Source of the DNA: Glandiceps talaboti
Taxonomy: Eukaryota; Hemichordata; Enteropneusta; Spengelidae
NCBI RefSeq assembly: GCF_964340395.1
Contig: NC_135554.1
Coordinates: forward strand, 12,328,251-12,392,250
DNA length: 64,000 nt
Direction: 5' to 3'
Made by a program: the position numbers and the translations under genes. Shown here one piece after another: positions 50,914-62,500 of this stretch (the first letter of the stretch is position 1; each line of letters starts with the position of its first letter). Under the pieces are notes generated by a model. That model was not told the DNA's origin. It made no database searches and was given only the letters and a program-made list of their open reading frames with translations.

Positions 50914-51394
50914 TCCCAAGGCCAAGGACTTTTTAGCTTGGACACAGTTGTATACAATGTTTTGATTGTGGTCATTTCATGGGATGCCGTCTTATCAACA
51001 AGTATATCAATAATTGTGAAATGTTGAATTTTAATGTAGTTGAGAGTATGGTCGTTAACTTAACCATAACATTTGGGAAAATTGGTATTGAACACACTTT
51101 CGGTAAAAAAAAGCATGATAAATTTAGTTCTACCTCCTTATCACGTACTTTCGGGATCATGTGAGAAAGCATTGTGCGGCGTGAACTGCAGTGCGTTGCC
51201 GGCTTTTGCGCAGGCAAGATATGTTTTGTACCGGCAGCTTGTATAGCAGCCGTATCGTCATAACTTCAGGTAAATTCTGTACACACTACTAATTTTGCGT
51301 TAAATATTGACATTGTGCAGGTTTTCACCCGACACGAAACTGTATGTACGTAGTACGTGACACATACAGCCCACGTTGTACGTAGTACAACACA

Positions 51395-52578
51395 ATGGAG
51401 CACACCATCTTGTATCTTGATGCGGGTTCTCCCGTACAGTTGTCCAACCCTCAAAGGACTAAAAAGGCTGATACACCAGCACAAGAAAATAGTCAAGGTT
51501 CCTCGACCACTTATAGGAAGCCCTCAAGAAGTGGGCTCAACAATAAAAGTACTGGAAGTAGTAAATAGAGTACCAGTAAATCAAAAGGGTCTAAAACACG
51601 TGACGCCACGAGTAGCGACAATCTGGCAAACGAAGTCAAAAACTTTGGAGTAAACATGACTGCAGCATTGTCAAGGCTGCAGGAGAATATGGGAAAATCA
51701 TTCAGTGATATAAGTAATGTATTAGCCAGTATTGCGGACCCTTACGTAGAAGAATACAATAAGAAAATGAACCACAACAGAAACGTCAATGTGTAGACAC
51801 TGACACATCGGTTGAGAACTTACTATCACATATATAGTGATGATAAGAGTACTGAAACTCATGATAACACAAGTGAATCTGAACACTGTGGTTTGCTAAG
51901 TGATATTGCTAGGGATTGGCAAATACAAGAAAAGTGTTCACCTAGCATTGATACACAACTGGCAGCAATTATCAACAGTCTAATGAAAGAGAAGCCAGCA
52001 GATGATAAAATTTCTGATAAAATGAACAGACATACGCCCAGAGAACTGTGATTCCCAGGTCACTACTAGAGTAAACCAATTGATTTGGGACCAGATTAAA
52101 CCCGGTACAAAATCAAGGGAAGTTAAACTCCAGAAAGTACATTCAGCCATTGTAAAAAGCATGATAGCAATGGTCACAGAGTTAATACATTACTCAAATC
52201 TCATAATGATGACACTGTAAGTGCAGACAAACTAGATCTGAAACAGTTAGTCAAAACTGGAACTGATGCTATTGCCATGAGTGCACATGCCAGTTATGAA
52301 CTTAACATGAGACGACGTGAGTTCATAAAACCAGATCTACATCAGAACTATAGACACTTGTGTTCTCCATCTGTGCCATTCACCTCAGAATTGTTTGGTG
52401 ATGAGCTACCAAAACAACTCAAGGATTTAACTGAAGCCAACAAAGTGGGTCAGCAAATATCCAATGTGAGAGCTTCTGGTCGTGGCAGATTCAGAGGCCA
52501 CTTTGGTAGAGGCTACCAGACGACCTTTTTTAGGACGGTCTTCCCACCCCTCAAGAAGAGGGGGAGGGGCAGACAGTA
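51395..52578 (+). pseudogene. DIRS-type retrotransposon ORF1 (gag-like), with stops and frameshifts
   Basis: Begins with ATG at 51395. An internal TAG follows at about 51566, and the frame resumes with a helical stretch (NMTAALSRLQENMGKSFSDI) and ends at a stop near 51797. It continues in another frame with LADDK-like P-A-D-D-K-I-S-D-K, then RVNQLIWDQIKPGTKSREVK, and finally RRREFIKPDLHQNYRHLCSP and LFGDELPKQLKDLTEANKVG, ending in an Arg/Gly-rich tail at 52578. This motif order is what I know from DIRS-like ORF1 proteins. No intact protein can be made. Confidence 0.7.
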
Positions 52579-52614
52579 GAACACCATGTAGAGGTGAGTG
52601 CAAGCATACTTGAG

Positions 52615-52990
52615 TGCAAACCAGCAGGCAGACTGAAATACTTTAAATTATCCATAGCTGGCATAATATCACATCAGACAATTACATTTTAAACCTTGTA
52701 GAAAAATGTCCAATTGAATTTATAGCAGATGAATTACCTATACAGTATAATCTTCCTAGGGAAATACATTTCAATAAGGCTGAAAGCCAGATCATTGAAA
52801 TGGAAATACAAAAACTTGTTGGTAAAGGTGTATTGGTAAAAGTAGCCCACTGTAAGGGAGAATACATTTCCACAATATTTCTCAGAAAAAGAAAGATGGG
52901 AATTTCAGGATGATCCTGAACCTGAAACAATTAAACAAATCAGTTGAATACCACCATTTGAAAATGGAGTCTCTCCAGTCAGCAATTCGA
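52615..52990 (+). pseudogene. DIRS-type reverse transcriptase, N-terminal stub
   Basis: AGRLKYF, then (after a frame break) NYILNLVEKCPIEF, EIQKLVGKGVLVKV and GEYISTIFLR, another frame break, and DGNFRMILNLKQLNKSVEYH. This is the beginning of a DIRS/gypsy-like RT up to the first palm motifs. It ends at HHFKMESLQSAI. The YxDD-type active site, RNase H, tyrosine recombinase and methyltransferase regions are missing, replaced at once by the right inverted repeat. Confidence 0.72.
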
Positions 52991-53169
52991 TGAGTTCTAA
53001 GACACGTCTGCTGCTAGAATGTATTGAGTGTTTTGGAAGGCCATTGATCTTATATACTTCAATATGTGTAAATCACTATGTGTGGAATCTTGAGGTCTGA
53101 AGAAATTGAAAATTAGTTTGCTAACATAAAGATAAAAATTATACGAGCTATGTTAACTTTTTCTCTACC

Positions 53170-54212
53170 ACTAAATTGAATTCAAGTCTCTTTTGTGGCA
53201 TTTTGTAGTATGTTTCTTCAATTCTCCAAAACACATCACATGGCAGACACGTTGTTTTGCTCTTTTGATTCATTTTCTATATCCCTGAATTAGTAATTAA
53301 TTGAAGATTTTAAATTTTTCTGGTATTGAAGAATATTTGTCACCAATATTGCAATTCTACCTTACTGTACCACCTACATCAGGTGATCTTGTAAATGAGA
53401 TTGCGATTTTGTATTTATGCATATTCTCTGACATGATTGACATGTATTTACATTTCATGTCTTACAAATTTATATTACATTATCACACACAAAACGTCGT
53501 TTGTTTTTGTTATGGTCGTCGTTTAATAACTTATGGTGAATGGGAGGGATGAGCTTTCATATGGTGGCCCTTTGTCATCTCTACTTTTTTTGTAAATCGG
53601 TATACAAATTGGTAATTTCAGAAGGAATCATTAAATCTATGGTAAATGGATTCAGTACCCTACCCTGCCCTGAAAGCATTCCCAACTATCTCTTCAATTC
53701 ATGAATCCTTCCCAAAATATTGATATTTAAGCAGATGTAATTTTGGAAATAAACTCTCATCTTAACCTCTGGGAAATATGGGCTATATTAAGCTATAATA
53801 TCATTGTAGTGCTAATATAACGAAATAAACTTTATCCGTTGACTATATTTTTCAACGTTGTCCGTGATTGCTAGATTCGAAAACCAACGAACCGGGACAT
53901 GGAAAATTTGGTATCGGTGTGTGAAGACGGGCTCGTGTCAACGAACAGATAGGGAAATTGATATGATATGTGTTTTATTGTCATGTATATACTGATACAT
54001 ATATAATGAAATGTGCATTGATTTTGCGTGTAATAAAAAATTTACAAAACCAATATTCTGTAGGACTCCTAACACGAGATTGATGCGTCAACAGAGAACT
54101 TAAATTGATTCATTAAGAGTGCGGACTGCAGTTGGATAAAAGCTAAAACATGTGCGATTAGAACCTGATTTGATCGAATGGTAACTCGCCTGAGCGCATA
54201 AGTTGGAATAAA
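53170..54212. other. No gene seen
   Basis: AT-rich flank of the inverted-repeat element. Confidence 0.55.
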
Positions 54213-54650
54213 TTACGTGCTGGATGAAAGTCGTCTTTTACAATTAACTGAACTCTTTTCGACATACAATAGAGTCCGCAAGCTTCTACACAACGAAGAG
54301 GCCTTCTTGGAACCTTTAACAATACAAAGGTCAGGGGGGAAAGGCGATGAATATTTTGTGTTCATATAAAAAACTTTAGCCTCGACTTGGCGAAGTTCTG
54401 ATTTCATGTCAGCCAGTTCTTGAGGTTTCATACATGTATCAATGTCTAACTCTAAAGGCGATTGGTATTGTACACGTGTCTCTCTATCATCACAATTATC
54501 GTTAACATCTTCGCTTTCACTGAAAAGGTGTTTTGGCTGTCTTGTTTCTCTCTTTGTCTGCGCGCGGAGTGGCATTGCCGCAGTCAGTGTCAAGAACACG
54601 CTTTTTGATAATGACGAACACCCTTCCAAAATTTTGATTTTCACTCGACG
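54213..54650 (-). CDS. Possible coding frame, unrecognised
   Basis: A long open frame contains MPLRAQTKRETRQPKHLFSE, then an acidic stretch (SEDVNDNCDDRE) and KPQELADMKSELRQVEAKVF, a likely short helix. The charge pattern suggests a disordered N-terminal region of a nuclear or transposon protein. Splice sites and partners are unclear, and it lies 1 kb beyond the DIRS-containing element. It may be chance. Confidence 0.25.
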   Translation of the reverse strand, partial: RRVKIKILEGCSSLSKSVFLTLTAAMPLRAQTKRETRQPKHLFSESEDVNDNCDDRETRVQYQSPLELDIDTCMKPQELADMKSELRQVEAKVFYMNTKYSSPFPPDLCIVKGSKKASSLCRSLRTLLYVEKSSVNCKRRLSSST

Positions 54651-55237
54651 ATACCCAGCATTTGGTACTGCTGAACAACATCGGAACATGCATATCACTC
54701 TGTATTTTGAATTCGACCATGCTGTGCCAAGAGTGATTAATCCAACTCTTTTTTAATACTTTTTCCTTTTTGTAAAAGTTCGGTTTGCCAATGTCCCATG
54801 TCTGCGCTTGTTCTACGATTTGCGAAAACAATAACCACAAAAATATTATTTCGATCTGATGGTGTACGGTAGTATGATGAAGTAGAATGCAGGGTCGACA
54901 TGTATCTTTGTGGAGTTCATGCTAAATTTCTAATGTGACCTGGTTTATCAATAGAATAATATAGAATTAATTTTTGTATTAGCCTACGTATTATTATAGT
55001 GTGTCCCTAGAGTAGCACAAGTGTTATTATTACCATGATATTGGACATCGTGATATGACTATGAGGGCGTCTTCTTTTCAGTGTAACATTAAAATAAATG
55101 TTTGGTGATTTTCCACAGCCAGGTATCTCTGTATTCATGGCACTCGGACAAAGTGCTTGTGGCAGTATAATGTTAATGATATGTATGTATTCAAGCATTA
55201 TTCGTCAACAAAAAATACAATTTAGAATGACATCACT

Positions 55238-55239
<2 letters not shown>

Positions 55240-55324
<85 letters not shown>

Positions 55325-55447
55325 AGGGTAGGAGAAAATCAAATAGGGTTTTTCGTCTACATGATTTTCTTATACCCTCAACATATACTCCCCTCTGCGT
55401 GCAGACGTATCGAGCACTGTACTACGGATAAATCTTACCACTGACTT

Positions 55448-55544
<97 letters not shown>
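55240..55544. repeat. Two (TA)n microsatellites around a 127-base spacer
   Basis: (TA)n at 55240-55322 and 55450-55544. The spacer begins with a foldback (55323-55381). Confidence 0.97.
55323..55381. repeat. Hairpin (~20-bp arms) between two (TA)n tracts
   Basis: TTGAGGGTA-GAGAAAATCA pairs with TGATTTTCT-TACCCTCAA around a loop of about 20 bases. It and the following ~65 bases (to 55449) separate (TA)n tracts at 55240-55322 and 55450-55544. Confidence 0.75.
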
Positions 55545-55546
<2 letters not shown>

Positions 55547-57224
55547 TGATTACTGAAACAAGGTCACAGTCAGGGGTTATTTTCTGTGTTATGATTACCT
55601 AGGTTTAAACACACATGCTTGAATGACATACACAGGAAAATACACTTACAACTCCCAAATGAGATCGTTTGATACATGACTGATACACTGTCTTCATGAT
55701 TTTTCCCCATGGCCTTTTTATTGGTAAATCCCGTCATTTGGTAAACCCCACCATTTGTATACGTATACGTCAGTCGAATTGTAAAACGCCAACGCGGCCG
55801 GGGTACAAGTGTGTGTGCGTGAATGCATGCATGCATGCATGTACGCACGCATTCACGCACATACGTACGTACGTATGTATTTATTTTTGTATGTATGTAT
55901 TTATGTATGTATATGCATGACAGTGTAGGGTGGCCGGCAGGCAGGTAATGAGGTATACGTCCGTAGTTAATAAGTTGATCTTTTAAAACCTGCATTGCAC
56001 TAATGTAAATACAATGAATCATAACATGTTGGTGGAAGTGACTGAACATACCAGTCACGTGTCAAATGAAAACAAATACATTTTTATTTCGACGCTGGTC
56101 ATGCTTTATAAGCACCTCACTTCACCACATCCAAGCTGACTGTGGACAAGGAAAGATAAACACTTCTACATTACTTTCATGATAGCCTTCTGGAGTTAGT
56201 AGGTGAGTACAAATCACGTCATCACCTCCAGTCAGAGATTTTGTATGTATGGTTAACGAAGTATGACTGCGTGCGATTCGCGAATAAAGTAAGCGGGATG
56301 GCAAGTGTGGATGGATCTAACTAAAATAACAACTCTCAACTAGGTTGGTGTAAATATCAAACAGCATACATTTACATTACTTTCTTGTTCCAAACTGACG
56401 ATGCCATAGTTCTTGGGAATATGTCGCTTTAAATTTGGCGAGTAGTTAGTAGAAAGTTTATGTAGTCTAGAGTTATTTCATTTCATGCCCGGACCCCTAT
56501 TACGGCATTGTATATGCAGGCGGGACATTTCGGTCAAATTCCCAGCATGAACGGTATATCGATAATCATGTGAATTACAGACGTAAATCCCATGTTACGT
56601 CTGTAATGCACAGGACCATCGATTTATTCTTATCTCGACATGTTAAGTCTGCGTCAGTCGGATTTGTGAATTATGTGTAACGCTTAACTCTATCGATTTA
56701 TTGTTTCGATCAATGTTATTTGAAATGTGTACAGACAATACAACAACGAATACGAGAACTATGAATATTCATCGATTAATATATATTTTTTTTAATTTGA
56801 ATACATTAATGAAATAAGGAAGTTGTCGATAACTATACATACCTCATTTACCGCAAACGTGCATTAGCTTAGAGATTTGACTGTGACCTTCGAACATAAA
56901 CTTGAAGTTATCCCCAATAAAGACAAATAAATAAAACACAGTTGCATGATATTACACATTACAATAGGGTACGGGACCGTGAACATATATAGTCAATATT
57001 GTATCAAATGTACGGTATTCCATTTACCAGATATTTCGATGTTTGCATAGCATGAAGTACATAGCGAAAATCTTGAAAAAATGAAAAAAAAACAACAACA
57101 GAATGATGACTGTCAGAAAACTACTAAGTCTTTGGGCTAACATGCAGTTGATGACGTGAAGTAGACACGAAAATAGAACGGGACAAAATGCGGAATTCTG
57201 TAGTGTTGAGTTTCGGTTGGTACC

Positions 57225-57290
57225 AGGTACATGTCAGGTCAGGTCAGGTCAGGTGTCAACAGAATGTTATTTTTGGGATTCACATCCGTC
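57225..57290 (+). repeat. CAGGT-rich dispersed repeat end, copy 3
   Basis: Five consecutive CAGGT units (TCAGGTCAGGTCAGGTCAGG) then GTGTCAACAGAATGTTATTT and TTGGGATTCACATCC. Confidence 0.55.
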
Positions 57291-59587
57291 TGTTTTTTTA
57301 TTTGCAATAATTATTGGTTTTCATGGCAGGTCTCACTATACGTTAAATCCAGGAATGGCACAAACTTATCTTGGTATGTCATCAAATAGTGACGTCTAAA
57401 ACTGGGCCTTTTTGATGTGACATATTCTCGATATATTCCCTATATATTAATAGAAATTAATAATAATGCATTACCAGTGATAATTTCTGGTTATCAATTC
57501 AAATTCTGTTATGTCGGTAAAAATAGAAAGACGGTCACTTTTACTACTGCATGAACGTTAGCTCTTGTCCCACGAGTGATTCTGTGACACGACCTTCGTT
57601 TCTGAAGTTAGCAACAGAACTATTCAACCTGTGTGTGTACTGGTAAACAACATTATGCTACAGTTCCCATAGTGAATTGATAGGCGGTCTGACGACCTTC
57701 TAAAACGAAAACAAATCGTCAGCTATAAGTCTAACATAATTTCTTTGACGCAAATGCTAAATTTGATGGAAAATGAATATTTCAGCTTAAATGTCGTTTA
57801 CACTGTATAAACCACAACTACTTTTAATACTGACCTCGAGTTCTCATTTTCCTTCGGCTCTCATCCAGTTTTGTTTAACAAGCGCAATAAATACTTTGAA
57901 AAGGTTGTAAATCAAAATGTGAAGGATATTTAAATCTAATTTACATCAGCTAGTTTTCGCCAGTATTACATCAGTAAGATTAGGAATTATTTTCAGCGGT
58001 ATTCTAATTACAATTCGTATTGGTTTGGGAATACATGAGATCAAATTTATAGTTTGTATATTCTGGACATTCTTTTCAGTATTCTTAGTCAGTTTATTTA
58101 AACAAAATACACGGGACTATATTATGAGTATTAGGTAAGTTTATTTTGGTATAAAGCCAGTCACTGTTTGAAAAGTCATAATTCATTTCAGATCGTGGTT
58201 CATTGGCATATAATTATCTACGTTTCCAACCTAACCACGCTAGGGGCACAAGGGTGGGGCAAGGTTTGCTGGCTTAAACTTTACTATACCTCTCAACTAG
58301 TGCATGATAACGTGTTATACTATTAACATCTGCAGTGGGTGTGTGTGTGTGTGTGGGGGGGGGGGGGTTAGAAGTTTACCCACTTCCCACCCACGCATCC
58401 TTGATGTGGGAAGGGTGAGACAAAGTGGAAGTTTTGCGTTTGAACTAGTTGCGATGGTGCCTACGTACGTCGCATGGGCCGAATTCTTCTTAGATTTCGC
58501 GCCAAGTGGCTATATTGAAGTATCCACACAGGTCTCTCCTTCGATGGTGGGAGCATTCTGAAACACTGTCCCCTGTTTTGCATATGGCTGACTGTGTGTT
58601 TTGGAAGTGGAGAACTTGTGGTGGTGACTCACTGGCAAGTAATCACCAAAATATAAACATTCCCTATCTGGGTTGTTCACGTGCAAATGTCGCATATTTG
58701 AATAATCATGAATGACAAACAATCTAAACAGTTGTTTGCAGGAGAATTTTTCTCATTTTGAAAGGATTTTACATTCTGTGATACAGACTGATTGATTTTC
58801 AACTGTATCAAGTTACCATCCTACGACATTCACAAACAATGTGTACATGATTCATGACCTGAGTGTTTCTCGGAATAGAGAACAAATGCTGAAAATATGA
58901 CCCAGAAGCTAGTGCTCTGTACAGCAGTTTGAATTTCCCATATTTGCATAGATTAGCCATAATCCTCTTTATATATAGTAGTTCTGTGTTTAAGAACGCT
59001 TTCGGCAGAGGCTAAGCTTAAGAAGTTGCCTCGTATTAAATATAGTGCTGACACTAGTCTATGCACATGCCGCTGTTTGAGCACACTTGGGGGGGGGGGT
59101 TCATTTTTCTTCCTTGTTTTTTGTTGTTTTCGTGAGAGCTTCAAGGGTCCTCCCTGGCGATCATTTACACATTGGACGCAAGAGGCCCTCACTTTTCGCG
59201 CATAACTTGTGATCGAGTAACCTATATGGTACAGTACATCTGAACGGATGTACCTTCCATCCAAATGTTAACGTATTGCAGATGTACCAAACTAATCCCC
59301 ATTGAAAACTGAAATGTGTTCTATCATGTAGAGCGACTAGGGCGTGATCGTAAGCCCTCATATCACATCACATTTTAATCGAAAATCAAAAGGCAGTTAG
59401 GATAGCTGAAACAGTGAAGTAGTGTTAGTCCTTCAATATATCCGTAGGCTACTTTCTTAAGCTGTTTTTACAAACATTGTGTATGCCTTATATTGCAATA
59501 CTGCAGGCATTCTTTATTTCATATTTGCTTTCTTATCTTATCAACATGGCTAACAATCTGTATCACATATTGTATTTTTCCTAGGTT

Positions 59588-62500
59588 ATGGCGAACAATT
59601 TTCAAAGATGGTTACGTGGCTTTTGGGGCTTCAGGAGGAGTTATAGCTTCTGGGTGTTGTCCAATGATGAGGAGGTCAAACAAACATACAAAGATGCCGC
59701 AGCCAATGGGAAATTACCATCAAATAGAACCAAAGTGATGTTCCTTGGTGATAACAGGGTTGGAAAAACGAGTTTGAAGCGATTGATGATGGGGGAGGAA
59801 TTCCGTGCTGATGAACCAAGCACTGAAGGTATTGAAAGAAATATGTGTCAACATACAGACATAGATGCTTCTTGGACAAAGTGCAATCGTGAACATTTAA
59901 ATTCTTTCAAAGAAGAAACTTCATGGTACACAGCTGCAAATGTCACGTTGAAAAAATCATCAACCAACACAGAAGAAGACAACAATAGAGATAACACAAG
60001 AGTCCATGTATCGGCTTGGTTTGAAGTGTTGTACATTTTCACGTTTCTGCCCGGTATATTTCTTTTGTATCTTAGTAATGGATACACATTTGGTTTTGGT
60101 TTTTCACAACTGTTAATGTACCTTGTCTTTTTTCTATTGAGTGGGGCCGACATCATTACCAGTTACCGATATGGTACCCACATCGCCATACTGTTTTTCG
60201 TCTATAATGAGGTGAGACCTCATGTCATGGAAATGATATCAACTGTCCTGATTGGCATTTCACATAACGATATTCCTTATTTAATATTCTCGACCGAATT
60301 CCTAAGTCTATTAATATTCAGACTGGTTTGTATCACTTTCGTGACCTTTATAGGAATCTCTTTTGGTACCGGATTTCGATCTGGAATTGCGATTGGCCTT
60401 GGCTTACTAACCCCACCGCAGCAGCTGATATCTCTCGGAAACGTGGCGCTACCAACGGCTTATTCAGTAGACCTTCAGTCAGCATGTGATACTCTCATTT
60501 CCACCCTTGGTATGGTTGCTGGTTTGTTCCTGCACAGGCAGGGAAATGTATTGACCAAATTTTGGCGGATAGTGATACCTTTCGTTACCATTGGTCTTAT
60601 TTTTGAAAATATTATGCCCAAAGTTAACTGGGCCAACACAGAGTTGTTTGTATCTGGTGCTCTTTTCTCTTTTGGGTTGCTGTATGGTTGGCTGTTTGGA
60701 AGGACGCAACACCTAACCCTTAGATTTGGCTATTTCACTAAGAGGGTTGGAGGCCTTTTGATGGGGGTTATACTCGGTTATATGGGTGGTTGGAAGTTCC
60801 AGTTACCTACAAGATCATTCCTTACTCTAGTATGTTTCTTGATGTCCTTCCTTATTCACCCCATTCTTGATTTCTTTACATTTTGCAAAGTCAAAATGGA
60901 TGACATACCAATTGCTCTAATCCGAAAAGAGATACGTCATATTGAAAATTTTGGTCATTTCCGCACATTGTTAAGCCTTTGGGACTTTGCAGGTGACAAG
61001 GATTATTATTCTATGCATCAAGTATTCATTGCCAGTCATGCAGTTTATCTTATTGTTTTTAATCTTGGAGATGCAATGAAGAATAGAGGACAACAGCTGC
61101 ACCGGATTCTGTTTTGGATGTATTCAGTTGTCAATCATGCCAAACACAGCGACGCTCTCTTATTCTTAATTGGAACCCACAGAGATGAAGTCCCTCTATC
61201 GAAACGGAAAGATCTTGTGAAATATTTCCATGACAAACTTGTTGGCATACCTATAATATATGATCGTTTGTATATCAACCCAAGTGACGAATCTGTTTTA
61301 TTTCAAATTGAAAACTCAATTCTACCTGATACGGATGCCGTGAATCTAAGGCAATCTATCTCAGGGGCCATCCAAAATGTGGGCTACATGAAGAAGGAGT
61401 TTCCATTGAAGTTTTTTAATTTCTATGAATTCCTTAATGTTAAGCGAAAACAGAGATCCACACATAACAGAAACGTAATAGCATGTATTGGCAAGTACGA
61501 GGAAGTGAGATGTAATGTGAAAAGCTACGACATTGGTGAAGATGAGTTTAAGGAAATGTTGACTTTCTTTCATAAAGCGGGTGAAATTATCTATCAGCCA
61601 AATGATAATTTCTTGAAAGATTACATCATCTTCGATCCTCAAATCATTGTGGATGTAATGAAATTCCTGACAACAATCCCAAGTCCGAGCAAACAACCAC
61701 ACAATTTAAAGTCGTTCTGGGCCTCCCTGGAGGCAAATCACATAATCCACGATGCGCTCATAGATGACACGGCTAAATCTACAGGGATGACTAAAGATTT
61801 CGTGACGTCAGTGCTCCAGGCGTACGACTTGATATATAAAATACCACAAACATCAGTACAGAGTGAAGATCAGTACATTGTACCCAGTTTATTACCTGAG
61901 TACCAACCGATTTCCAACACTACAGACTCACGCAAGAATGATGAGGTGTATTATTTTGACTTCGGGGCATGTTTACCAGACACACTGTTTTTGCGTTTGC
62001 TTGCTAGATGTTTGACCCTCAAGGCAGGGGACACATCTCGATACTACTCTAATATGGGGATGTTCAACTTTGAAAGATACATCGATTATAAGCTAGAACT
62101 TTGCCATCATTTACCCTCGACACAGAATTTCATTACAGTAACTCTAACGAAAGCCCCTGGCAAAAACTCGAAGGCATTTCTGAAGTGGTTGATTGGACAA
62201 CTAGAAATGATAAAACGGAGAGACTTCCAAAATCTTGAGTATGTCTTTGGGCTGCCATGTTCTTGGAATGATCATGCATATACTGAGAAACGTCACATTA
62301 TTCAGCTTGCCAGCCATGAAGAAGATCTGTGTGAAGAATCAAGCATCAGTTTACTATGTGAGGGAAGAAGTATTATAGTGCAACTGTACTTGGATGAACC
62401 TCAGGTAATTTATGTATATTTTGAGAAATCGTTTGACGTTTGTACTTATCTCTTTTTTGCAAGCATTATATGTGACTGATTCACACTCGCTTTTAAGTTA

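Larger units (their letters stand above)
49569..53169. mobile_element. 3.6-kb element bounded by ~172-bp inverted repeats, with DIRS-type coding remains
   Basis: 49569-49743 reappears as its reverse complement at 52999-53169 with roughly 80-85% identity by eye, from GGTAGAGAAA at the outer end to TCTGCTGCTAGAA at the inner end. Everything coding inside runs left to right: fragments of an uncharacterised family (49.8-50.9 kb), a DIRS-like gag (51.4-52.6 kb) and the start of a reverse transcriptase (52.6-53.0 kb) that stops within about 10 bases of the right repeat. DIRS elements have inverted termini, so this may be an internally deleted DIRS copy with a nested insertion. I see no target duplication, which also suits DIRS. 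Confidence 0.65.
54700..59584. other. No gene seen
   Basis: Contains the (TA)n pair, an alternating GCAT/ACGT-rich stretch (55820-55920), the CAGGT repeat, poly(G) at 58357-58368 and 59089-59099. It is the upstream region of the Roco gene; the presumed 5' UTR exon and promoter should lie here but were not identified. Confidence 0.5.

Noticed and set aside
55765-55925. Alternating GCATGCATGCATGCATG and ACGTACGTACGTATGTA tract, considered as a regulatory or Z-DNA element
   Set aside because: Best explained as a degenerate tetranucleotide microsatellite.
62405-62479. C-terminal 24 residues of the long Roco frame (VIYVYFEKSFDVCTYLFFAS...)
   Set aside because: They are intron read-through after a good GTAATT donor; the joined Death-domain exons give a far better C-terminus.
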